This document shows, one piece after another, positions 1 through 4,827 of a stretch of 8,326 nt of DNA. The DNA comes from Thiomargarita sp. (lineage in GTDB: Bacteria; Pseudomonadota; Gammaproteobacteria; Beggiatoales; Beggiatoaceae): NCBI GenBank assembly GCA_020721025.1, contig DYNO01000147.1, positions 1 through 8,326 of the forward strand, in the 5' to 3' direction. The position numbers were made by a program, and so were the translations under genes. Each line of letters starts with the position of its first letter. Position 1 is the stretch's first letter. Below the pieces are notes generated by a model. It did not search any database, was not told where the DNA came from, and saw only the letters and a program-made list of their open reading frames with translations.

Positions 1-2
1 TG

Positions 3-92
3 AAGGATCGTATTTTTGAATGCGATGCTTGTGGGTTTGTGATTGATCGTGATTTGAACGCTGCAATTAATCTGAACAATTACTCTGCTTAA
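3..92 (+). CDS. tnpB: TnpB RNA-guided endonuclease, C-terminal 29 residues (5' end outside window)
   Basis: TnpB is the transposon-encoded RNA-guided DNA nuclease of IS200/IS605 elements and the ancestor of Cas12. Only the last 29 codons and a TAA stop are present. They carry CDAC, which is the second CxxC half of the zinc ribbon. After it comes VIDRDLNAAINL, whose second Asp (in RDLNAA) is the third RuvC catalytic acid in this family. The visible end shows no frameshift, so the protein may be intact, but most of it is not visible. The stop lies directly ahead of the predicted omegaRNA scaffold, as expected because that RNA is encoded at and beyond the 3' end of tnpB. The family assignment from the motif is firm; activity is unknown. 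Confidence 0.9.
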   Translation, partial: KDRIFECDACGFVIDRDLNAAINLNNYSA

Positions 93-104
93 ATTGTTTT
101 TTTT

Positions 105-267
105 GCTGTCAGTCCCGACAAGTTTCAGCGGGACTCTAATCGCCCGTCATAGTGACCGTAAGACTTGAGTAATCAAGCAGTTGCGAAAACAGTTTGATAC
201 GACGGGAGTATCACTGATAATCATTCTCTTTGTTAATGATTGTCAATGGTTTAGAAGCTGATGCAAA
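105..267 (+). ncRNA. Predicted omegaRNA/reRNA scaffold of the adjacent TnpB (copy A)
   Basis: Three pairings can be read directly. A 7-bp hairpin joins 111-117 (AGTCCCG) with 129-135 (CGGGACT). Two long-range pairings, 143-148 (CCCGTC) with 201-206 (GACGGG) and 151-155 (AGTGA) with 211-215 (TCACT), interleave and so form a pseudoknot. Known TnpB omegaRNAs are folded around a pseudoknot. The terminal palindrome is at 216-244. By analogy with characterised systems, the guide would be the roughly 16-20 nt just past the element end, about 268-286, within the leader of the roadblock gene. The 5' end of the RNA probably lies inside tnpB. The exact boundaries are inferred. Confidence 0.62.
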
Positions 268-301
268 TCGTTTCCCGCGGTGAAAACTTTTAAACCAAAA
301 C

Positions 302-322
302 TTTGCAAGAAATTTTGCAAGA
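302..322 (+). promoter_or_regulatory. Direct repeat TTTGCAAGA x2, possible operator
   Basis: TTTGCAAGA occurs at 302-310 and again at 314-322, a 12-bp period. Each copy contains the self-complementary core TTGCAA. The pair lies about 45 nt ahead of the roadblock start codon, between it and the mobile-element end. Spaced repeats of a palindromic core are typical of protein binding sites, but the repeats are short in AT-rich DNA and no clear -35/-10 pair could be placed around them. Confidence 0.25.
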
Positions 323-364
323 TGAATTTGAATCGGCAAAACATAAGCCTGAAGGAATAGCAAA

Positions 365-727
365 ATGCGTGAAGAAATGCTTAAGTCTATTTTGAGTGAA
401 TTGAATGGTACATCAGCAGATATCGAAGCCTCCGCGATTATCTCGACCGATGGTTTGGTCATGGCGGCACTTCTCCCCAGTAGTATGGATGAAGACCGGA
501 TTGGGGCAATGGCAGCAGCAATGCTCTCATTGGGAGATCGCACTGCGCATGAGTTGGGGCGGGGTGAGTTAGAACAAGTTTTGATCAAGGGTGGGCGGGG
601 TTATGTGTTGATGACTCATGCTGGACCAGAAACTGTGTTGAGTGTGGTGGCTAAAACTACAGCTAAACTAGGTTTAATTTTCCTAGATATCAAGCGTGCA
701 GTTGAAGCTATTGGCAAGATAATGTAA
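365..727 (+). CDS. Roadblock/LC7 domain protein (MglB/CvnB-like)
   Basis: A 120-residue single-domain protein, the usual length for a bacterial stand-alone roadblock/LC7 protein. The fold is followed throughout: an N-terminal helix (about 1-14), then the first strand with the typical ASAIISTDGLVMAA turn (about 22-36). Next come the central helix rich in Ala/Met (about 43-64, IGAMAAAMLSLG), the strands EQVLIKGGRGYVLMTHAG (about 69-86), and a C-terminal helix (about 98-119). Bacterial members dimerise and act on Ras-like GTPases: MglB is the GAP for MglA, and CvnB belongs to Streptomyces conservons. A CvnD/MglA-type GTPase lies downstream at 2817, the likely partner. GAAGGA at 351-356 sits 8 nt before the ATG and supports this start. 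The CZB gene follows after 43 nt. The partner and GAP activity are inferred; the domain call is firm. Confidence 0.9.
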   Translation: MREEMLKSILSELNGTSADIEASAIISTDGLVMAALLPSSMDEDRIGAMAAAMLSLGDRTAHELGRGELEQVLIKGGRGYVLMTHAGPETVLSVVAKTTAKLGLIFLDIKRAVEAIGKIM

Positions 728-770
728 TTGAAACATTTTCTTATCTTCTCTCATACAGCGAGGTAGCAGC

Positions 771-1130
771 GTGGCGAGTAAAGCGTTTTTTATGATGCAT
801 CTTAATGACCACATACAATACCTGAAGAAAATGGAGGCTGCCCTCAAAGGGGAAAACAACTTTGAAGGAACAGATCACAAAATCTGTAAGTTAGGCTGTT
901 GGCTTCATAAGGAAGGTAGTGTGGAAATTGCCGAGATGCACAACCTTAAGGCAAAAAAAGTTTTTGACAGTTTGTTTGAATCGCATCAACAATTTCACGA
1001 AGCCGGGCAACGGGCTCTTGATGCAAAAATTGCGGGGAACGACGACGTAGCACGGGCGGCAATGACGGAAATGTATCAACTGTCCGCGGTGCTCACCAAT
1101 CGACTGCTCGACTTAGACAAACAAAGCTAA
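771..1130 (+). CDS. Stand-alone CZB (chemoreceptor zinc-binding) domain protein, copy 1
   Basis: A 119-residue soluble helical protein made of one CZB domain and nothing else. CZB domains usually regulate chemoreceptors and diguanylate cyclases (TlpD, DgcZ) by binding zinc through three His and one Cys; the Cys can also sense hypochlorous acid. The expected ligands are visible: His14 (NDHIQY), Cys39 in CKLGCW and the His72/His76 pair in HQQFH. This copy has a second Cys, Cys43, in the CxLGxW motif where copy 2 has Gln. The start is GTG with AGGT at 761-764; the ATGs further in would remove the first helix. It is probably co-transcribed with the roadblock gene. There is no output domain, so it must act through a partner. 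It is about half identical to the protein at 3409, with the same ligand spacing. Confidence 0.87.
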   Translation: MASKAFFMMHLNDHIQYLKKMEAALKGENNFEGTDHKICKLGCWLHKEGSVEIAEMHNLKAKKVFDSLFESHQQFHEAGQRALDAKIAGNDDVARAAMTEMYQLSAVLTNRLLDLDKQS

Positions 1131-1181
1131 CAAACAGGTTATCGGATGGCAAATAAAAATTAATGTTTGCTCACTTAAATT

Positions 1182-1222
1182 CATAAACGTCAAAATTGAA
1201 AAAAATCGTTTTGATGTTTATG
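1182..1222. repeat. 14-bp inverted repeat (AT-rich hairpin)
   Basis: CATAAACGTCAAAA at 1182-1195 pairs with TTTTGATGTTTATG at 1209-1222, with a single G-T wobble and a 13-nt A-rich loop. It lies about 50 nt past the CZB stop. The stem is too AT-rich and the downstream T run too short for a standard intrinsic terminator. It could still end or protect the transcript, or be a mobile-element end palindrome. Confidence 0.5.
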
Positions 1223-1291
1223 TTTTACATCCGAATCAACCAAAAATCGTTTTTCGCACAGCAACAGAGATTTTAAAATTGGTAGAAAAAT

Positions 1292-1300
1292 TGCTAGAAT
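1292..1300 (+). promoter_or_regulatory. Possible extended -10 promoter (TGCTAGAAT)
   Basis: TGC at 1292-1294 directly precedes TAGAAT, a 5/6 match to the sigma70 -10 box, giving the TGnTATAAT extended -10 form. No good -35 is present (TTTAAA at 1272-1277 with a 17-nt spacer). Transcription would start near 1307 and run through the solo right-end/omegaRNA-like element. The evidence is a motif match in AT-rich DNA only. Confidence 0.22.
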
Positions 1301-1420
1301 ACAAATGAATAGATAACTTATTGACCATAAAATCTATTGGTTGTGATAACGACAGTAAGGACGATCCAACCCTGCCAATTTTCAGTGATTATTTCATTTG
1401 CATGAGAAAATTGCCCGTAA

Positions 1421-1480
1421 CGAGTGATTGTTGAATTGGTTGTCAATCCCGACCAGTTACAGAGGGACTCTAATCACTCG
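1421..1480. repeat. Perfect 9-bp inverted repeat with a competing pairing
   Basis: CGAGTGATT at 1421-1429 is the exact reverse complement of AATCACTCG at 1472-1480 and would enclose a weak inner hairpin (1445-1450 with 1464-1469). ATCACT at 1473-1478 can alternatively pair with AGTGAT at 1485-1490 across a 6-nt loop. The two folds exclude each other. Copy A has no equivalent of the 1421-1429 arm because tnpB sequence lies there. Confidence 0.45.
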
Positions 1481-1602
1481 CCATAGTGATGAAAGATTTG
1501 AGAAATCAAACAGTTGTGGCATTGTTTGCCCCGGCAAAAATAACTCTGATCATCATTGACATCCGCTTTGTTAATGATGGTGAGCGTTTTAGCAACTGCA
1601 AG
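1439..1602 (+). mobile_element. Solo IS605-type right end / omegaRNA-like element (copy B), no tnpB
   Basis: This segment aligns along its whole length with 105-267, in the same orientation and at almost the same length (about 164 versus 163 nt). Identity is roughly 80 percent by eye over the first 75 nt and lower afterwards. Shared blocks include GGGACTCTAAT, CATAGTGA, TTGAG, CAGTTG and CTTTGTTAATGAT. The terminal palindrome is kept as 1551-1557 with 1573-1579. The pseudoknot partners seen in copy A are lost, and the first hairpin has an A-C mismatch. No TnpB motif precedes it, so it is either the remnant of a second, related element or a stand-alone RNA locus. Confidence 0.62.
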
Positions 1603-1647
1603 CAACCCCACTCCAGCCACTCAATTACTGTGACACCCAGAATTCCA

Positions 1648-1653
1648 TATAAT
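1648..1653 (+). promoter_or_regulatory. Candidate -10 box (TATAAT) for the 1690 gene
   Basis: A perfect TATAAT lies 36 nt before the ATG at 1690, just downstream of the mobile-element relic. The best -35 at 17-nt spacing is TTACTG (1625-1630), which is weak. It would give a leader of about 30 nt and would make the 1690-4580 run independent of the 365-1130 genes. Confidence 0.35.
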
Positions 1654-1689
1654 TTTCAGATGTATCTCTAGCCAGTCACCATTTAAGTT

Positions 1690-2811
1690 ATGAATCAACA
1701 AAATGCCCAATTATCCCACATTGCAACGATTGGTGTGGATAAGCAAACCATCAAAGTTTTAGAATTGGTGTTTCAAGTACCGGCAAAAGGTGCCTACACG
1801 TTGGTCGCCACACCACAACAAGCAGACGCGGTTATTTTTGATTTTGATTGTTTTAATGCAGAAACGCAATGGAAAACGTATCGTGAAAATCATCCAACGT
1901 TGCCGACTTTAATTTTATCGTTGCAAATCAAAGAGGTATCTGGAACAGTCTTCGTCCAAAAACCATTGCAAATAGAAAGAATCCTAAAAGGGCTTGCAAC
2001 ACTACAAGTTTTTCCAGAAATTGAGGTTGTCAAATCCGACCCCGCAAAGACTGAAAGTCAGCGAATTCATGATGTCAAACTGGCACAAGAATTAGCGATT
2101 GAAGAGAAAGAAAAAGCGATTCATGAATATTGTGGATATTTAGAAGATATCGACCCCAAAAATCATGATCAAGTTGAAAAAATTTATTACGAACCCAATA
2201 AATACCTACAAGGTTTCTTTGAAAAAGCCTATCAGATGAGTCAGGAACAGACCAGTGGTGGAATTTGGGTCGAAGGTTTGTCAGAACCGATTATTTTTCA
2301 AGGCGAAGAAAATGTGCTGGAATGCGCGGTCGGTTGGAACGAGCAGAAATTACGCACCATGACCCTGATGCCATTGACCAAAAAGTTACAATTAACTGCC
2401 ATAGATGCGAAAGAAATCAAACAATTAGAATCGAAATATACATTTGCGAAATTGCCATTAGATAATTCACTGTGGAAAGTTGCCTTATGGACAGCGCGAG
2501 GACGGATTCCGCGTGGCACCAATTTACATCACCGCGTTGTGTTGGCAGAATGGCCTAATTTTACGCACCTCATCGTGACTCCTCATGCCCTCCAAATTAC
2601 TGCACTGTGGTCGGCACGTCCCTGTTCACTGCTAGAAACCGCTCAACATTTGCATATTCAGCAACGTTATGTATTTTCTCTATTTAGTGCGACAACAGCC
2701 TTGAGATTAACCACGATTGACCGCAATAACCATGATTCAAATACTGATTTTTCCAAACATGCGAAACGCACCTTGTTACAACGCATTCTCGCACGCTTGC
2801 ACAGTGAATAA
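1690..2811 (+). CDS. Pseudo-receiver / winged-helix-like regulatory protein, partner of the downstream GTPase
   Basis: A 373-residue soluble protein that I cannot assign to a named gene. Residues about 10-105 look like a degenerate response-regulator receiver. VIFDFD (49-53) is in the place of the phospho-acceptor strand, a Ser/Thr-containing strand follows (LILSL, 74-78), and KPL at 91-93 is in the place of the conserved Lys. The usual acidic pair near the start is not evident. A charged helical linker spans about 120-190. The C-terminus (about 260-342) runs from WKVALWTARGRIPRG and WPNFTHLIVTPHALQ to SLLETAQHLHIQQRYVFSLF, then a strand-like tail. This looks like a winged helix, comparable in position to DUF742/CvnC of conservons. 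The GTPase gene begins 5 nt after its stop. No strong ribosome site precedes the ATG. DNA binding is not established; the winged helix may be a protein-docking module. Confidence 0.72.
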   Translation: MNQQNAQLSHIATIGVDKQTIKVLELVFQVPAKGAYTLVATPQQADAVIFDFDCFNAETQWKTYRENHPTLPTLILSLQIKEVSGTVFVQKPLQIERILKGLATLQVFPEIEVVKSDPAKTESQRIHDVKLAQELAIEEKEKAIHEYCGYLEDIDPKNHDQVEKIYYEPNKYLQGFFEKAYQMSQEQTSGGIWVEGLSEPIIFQGEENVLECAVGWNEQKLRTMTLMPLTKKLQLTAIDAKEIKQLESKYTFAKLPLDNSLWKVALWTARGRIPRGTNLHHRVVLAEWPNFTHLIVTPHALQITALWSARPCSLLETAQHLHIQQRYVFSLFSATTALRLTTIDRNNHDSNTDFSKHAKRTLLQRILARLHSE

Positions 2812-2816
2812 TCCTC

Positions 2817-3353
2817 ATGGCAAATAATTACAAACTCATCTTCACCGGACCCTCAGGTGCTGGAAAATCAACAGCAATTGCTTCCCTCAGCGACATTCCG
2901 GTGGTGACGACTGAAGAAAAGTCCACCGATTTGATCCCCGGTGTTTACAAAAAAACGATCACAGTCGCATTAGATTATGGCATGATTCGATTAAAAAATG
3001 ATGATAAAATTCATCTCTACGGCACCCCGGGTCAGGAACGTTTTAACTTCATGTGGGATATTTTGACGGAAGGCGGATTAGGGTTGATATTATTGCTCGA
3101 TAATGCACGCACCGATCCTATTGAAGATATGCAATTTTTTTTAAAAGCATTTGCTGGATTTATTCAAAAAACTAAGGTGGTTATCGGCGTGACGCGTACC
3201 GATATGGCTCCGCAACCGAAATTGAAAGAATATCATCGCAAACTCAAAGAGATGGGGTTAAATTTACCGATATTTGCCGTCGATGCCCGGAGTCAACGGG
3301 AAGTTTCCTTGTTATTACAAGCATTACTGTATTCGCTCGACCCTGGATTATAA
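2817..3353 (+). CDS. MglA/CvnD-type small Ras-like GTPase
   Basis: A 178-residue GTPase covering a single G domain. The P-loop is GPSGAGKST (11-19). Switch I is followed by the family signature KKTITVALDYG (45-55). The G3 motif is GTPGQERF (69-76): the Asp of DxxG is replaced by Gly, as is usual in this bacterial group, and the Gln at the Ras Gln61 position is kept. G4 reads TRTD (126-129) instead of NKxD, and a VDAR box (155-158) stands for G5. The pattern matches conservon CvnD and COG2229-type GTPases, which work with roadblock proteins; such a protein is encoded at 365. No membrane anchor is visible. The start lies 5 nt after the preceding stop with no ribosome site of its own, so translational coupling is likely. 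The partner and pathway are inferred. Confidence 0.88.
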   Translation: MANNYKLIFTGPSGAGKSTAIASLSDIPVVTTEEKSTDLIPGVYKKTITVALDYGMIRLKNDDKIHLYGTPGQERFNFMWDILTEGGLGLILLLDNARTDPIEDMQFFLKAFAGFIQKTKVVIGVTRTDMAPQPKLKEYHRKLKEMGLNLPIFAVDARSQREVSLLLQALLYSLDPGL

Positions 3354-3396
3354 AAAAATCAATTTGTTGGACAGTTTCAAAATTTCACCATAAGAT

Positions 3397-3403
3397 AAGG
3401 AGG
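3397..3403 (+). promoter_or_regulatory. Strong Shine-Dalgarno (AAGGAGG) fixing a GTG start
   Basis: AAGGAGG is a full-strength ribosome site 5 nt before GTG 3409. It decides the non-ATG start of the second CZB gene. It is the strongest site in the 1690-4580 run, suggesting this small protein is made in excess of the GTPase and the adaptor. Confidence 0.8.
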
Positions 3404-3408
3404 CAGTT

Positions 3409-3774
3409 GTGCAAAGGGCATTTTTCATCAAACGGCTAAACGACCATATTCAATATATGAAAAAGATTAACGCAACTTTATCCGGCGAAGGCGACTTTTA
3501 CGGCACCAAACATACCGAATGCAAATTGGGACAGTGGCTGTATGGGGATGGTATCAGGGAAGTTGAATCCCTTAACAGTGACCGGGCGAAAACCATTTTT
3601 GATAGTATTTTTGACCCGCATGAACGCTTTCATAATGTGAGTAAACGCGCCTTAGAGTGTAAATCTAGTAATGACGAAGATGGAATGCAAGCAGCGGTGA
3701 CGGAAATGCACGTTTTGTCGAACACCATTTCACAAAAGCTTTTAGAATTAGACGATATCGCACTTAAATGTTAA
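3409..3774 (+). CDS. Stand-alone CZB (chemoreceptor zinc-binding) domain protein, copy 2
   Basis: A 121-residue paralogue of the protein at 771, aligning without gaps over about 110 residues at roughly half identity. The zinc ligands are in the same register: His13 (NDHIQY), Cys38 in CKLGQW, and His71/His75 in HERFH. The spacings of 25, 33 and 4 residues match copy 1 exactly. The second Cys of the CxLGxW motif in copy 1 is Gln here. Instead there is a Cys at 84 and a terminal Cys121. The protein is soluble, helical and without an output domain. It follows the GTPase after 55 nt and its stop overlaps the adaptor start by 7 nt. The domain call is firm. A role as zinc or oxidant sensor for the GTPase module is inferred. 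Confidence 0.87.
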   Translation: MQRAFFIKRLNDHIQYMKKINATLSGEGDFYGTKHTECKLGQWLYGDGIREVESLNSDRAKTIFDSIFDPHERFHNVSKRALECKSSNDEDGMQAAVTEMHVLSNTISQKLLELDDIALKC

Positions 3775-4580
3775 ATATCGCACACTTAGCGTTTATTCTG
3801 GTTATTTGTTGCGTTGGGCGGGGAGTGCACGCGGCTGAATATGAAGGAATTGTTGAATCAGTGTATGAAAATACCCTGTCCTTTGTCGAGCCGGGAGTCA
3901 TTGCCGCGATCAAGGTGAAAATGGGCGACCGCGTTAAAAAAGGGCAAGTATTAGTGACTCAGGAAAGTAAAGCCTTAGAAAGTGAGCTTGCTGTGGCGAA
4001 GAATAAAAAACAGATGACAGCAAAATTATCGTTAGCTCAAGCGGTGCAAAAACAGAAAAAACAACAAGTTGATCGATTATTGGCATTGCAAACGGAAGGC
4101 ATCGTCAAAATTTTTGAAGTAGAACAGGCAGAAAGTGAACTTGCCATCGCAACCGCAGAAATCCAAGTTATTCAAGAACATCAACAATTGTATGAACTGG
4201 AATATAAACAATTGCAAGCCAAACTGGAAGAGCGCACCTTACGCAGTCCAATAGAGGGAATTGTGACTCGAATTCACAAATCTGTAGCAGAATGGGTGGG
4301 CAATAATGATGCGCCAGTGTTGACAGTGGCAAATATGGATAAATTAAAAGTTGTGGTACATATTCCTACAGCACAAGCTCTGTCCCTTACGCCATCTCAA
4401 ACGGTTGATGTGCGGTTTCCCAATTTAAAATTCGCTGCGATGACTGCGAGAATTGCTGTGTTCGCGCCCACAGTTGACGCAAGTAGTGATACCATTTCTG
4501 TGACAGTACGCTTTGACAATCCGGATAAAAAATTACGCAGTGGGGTTAAATGTTTGGTTTATATCACATCAATCCAGTAA
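3768..4580 (+). CDS. Periplasmic adaptor (membrane-fusion) protein, HlyD/RND type
   Basis: A 270-residue exported protein. Residues 1-22 form a signal peptide (hydrophobic AHLAFILVICCVG, likely cleavage after VHA). A first half-lipoyl segment, FVEPGVIAAIKVKMGDRVKKGQ, runs over about 39-60. A long charged coiled coil follows (about 65-157, rich in Gln/Lys/Glu). The second lipoyl half is LRSPIEGIVTRI (158-169), and a beta-barrel region covers about 190-270. It is shorter than typical RND adaptors (350-400) and lacks most of the membrane-proximal domain. Such proteins link an inner-membrane pump to an outer-membrane channel, but no pump gene follows, so the partner must be encoded elsewhere. The ATG lies inside the preceding CZB gene (7-nt overlap) with no ribosome site of its own, so its translation is probably coupled to the CZB protein. 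Confidence 0.85.
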   Translation: MLNIAHLAFILVICCVGRGVHAAEYEGIVESVYENTLSFVEPGVIAAIKVKMGDRVKKGQVLVTQESKALESELAVAKNKKQMTAKLSLAQAVQKQKKQQVDRLLALQTEGIVKIFEVEQAESELAIATAEIQVIQEHQQLYELEYKQLQAKLEERTLRSPIEGIVTRIHKSVAEWVGNNDAPVLTVANMDKLKVVVHIPTAQALSLTPSQTVDVRFPNLKFAAMTARIAVFAPTVDASSDTISVTVRFDNPDKKLRSGVKCLVYITSIQ

Positions 4581-4815
4581 CAACGGTCAAAAATCGTGAC
4601 TTTTCCTCATCTTGATTGCCGGGTGAAACCGTTCTTCGAGCAATTTTAATCACATTAACGCTGCAAAATTTCTTCCTACCACGTTTTAAGCACATTTGAA
4701 CCCACTGCCAAAGCGATCATCAAAAATTTTTTGAATCCCAAGTTTAGTGTAAAATTACTCATTATATTCTCGCTTGTAGAATGCGTCTTTATAACACCCA
4801 CCAAAAATACTTAAC
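4581..4815. other. Intergenic spacer, AT-rich, probable promoter region of the peptidase
   Basis: No gene is seen in 235 nt. A near-perfect 15-nt palindrome with arms TCAAAA/TTTTGA lies at 4720-4734, about 90 nt before the peptidase start, and could be an operator. TTGAAT (4731-4736) and TAAAAT (4750-4755) resemble -35 and -10 boxes, but their 13-nt spacing is too short. Small weak stems near 4586-4600 could follow the adaptor gene but do not form a convincing terminator. Confidence 0.4.
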
Positions 4816-4817
4816 AT

Positions 4818-4823
4818 GGTGAT
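4818..4823 (+). promoter_or_regulatory. Shine-Dalgarno GGTGAT favouring the ATG at 4828
   Basis: GGTGAT matches the 3' half of the extended anti-SD complement (AAGGAGGTGAT) and lies 4 nt before ATG 4828, which is the correct offset for this part of the motif. The in-frame ATG at 4816 has only CACCAAAAATACTTAAC before it. The site therefore decides the start of the peptidase gene. Confidence 0.55.
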
Positions 4824-4827
4824 TCTC

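Larger units (their letters stand above)
1..267 (+). mobile_element. 3' part of an IS200/IS605-family element (tnpB end plus right end)
   Basis: The segment holds the C-terminus of TnpB followed by about 175 nt of structured non-coding DNA, which is the usual layout of the right end of IS605/IS1341-type elements. The outer limit at about 267 is set by where similarity to the second copy at 1439-1602 fades. A subterminal palindrome lies at 216-244: 10 pairs with one G-T, and a 9-nt loop. Such palindromes are the strand-transfer signals recognised by TnpA in this family. The left end and any tnpA lie outside the window, so autonomy cannot be judged. Confidence 0.72.
1131..1438. other. Gene-poor spacer with a degraded reading frame and a long hairpin
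   Basis: No confident gene is seen. One + frame is open through 1132-1305 with stop TGA at 1306-1308 but has no start codon with a ribosome site. Its product contains KNRFDVYVLHPN followed by a Leu-rich helix (ILKLVEKLLEYK). This faintly recalls the N-terminus of IS110-type (DEDD) transposases, which read roughly IDVSKxxFDVxVL, so it may be a decayed transposase remnant; confidence in that is low. A strong AT-rich inverted repeat sits inside it (separate entry). The rest, 1309-1420, is AT-rich without recognisable coding similarity. Confidence 0.4.

Noticed and set aside
211..588. A 125-codon open frame on the - strand
   Set aside because: It runs antisense across the leader and first half of the well-supported roadblock gene; no domain is recognisable and the + strand coding explains the sequence.
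1182..1240. Intrinsic terminator after the first CZB gene
   Set aside because: The 14-bp stem is strong but almost entirely A-T, with only a short interrupted T run after it; kept as an inverted repeat rather than called a terminator.
1486..1671. A 61-codon + strand open frame inside the second right-end element
   Set aside because: It lies within DNA that aligns with the non-coding copy A, has no ribosome site and gives a low-complexity product without recognisable motifs.
2265..2522. Two short open frames (+ and -) within the 1690 gene
   Set aside because: Both are shadows in other frames of a continuous 373-codon gene and show no motif of their own.
3368..3396. TGGACA (3368-3373), 17 nt, TAAGAT (3391-3396): a good sigma70-like promoter for the second CZB gene
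   Set aside because: Transcription would begin near 3403, removing the strong AAGGAGG site at 3397-3403 that clearly serves the GTG at 3409; the gene is better explained as part of the upstream transcript.
4816..4827. Extra four codons at the peptidase N-terminus (ATG 4816)
   Set aside because: No ribosome site precedes 4816, while GGTGAT at 4818-4823 is correctly placed for ATG 4828; the earlier start remains possible but less likely.
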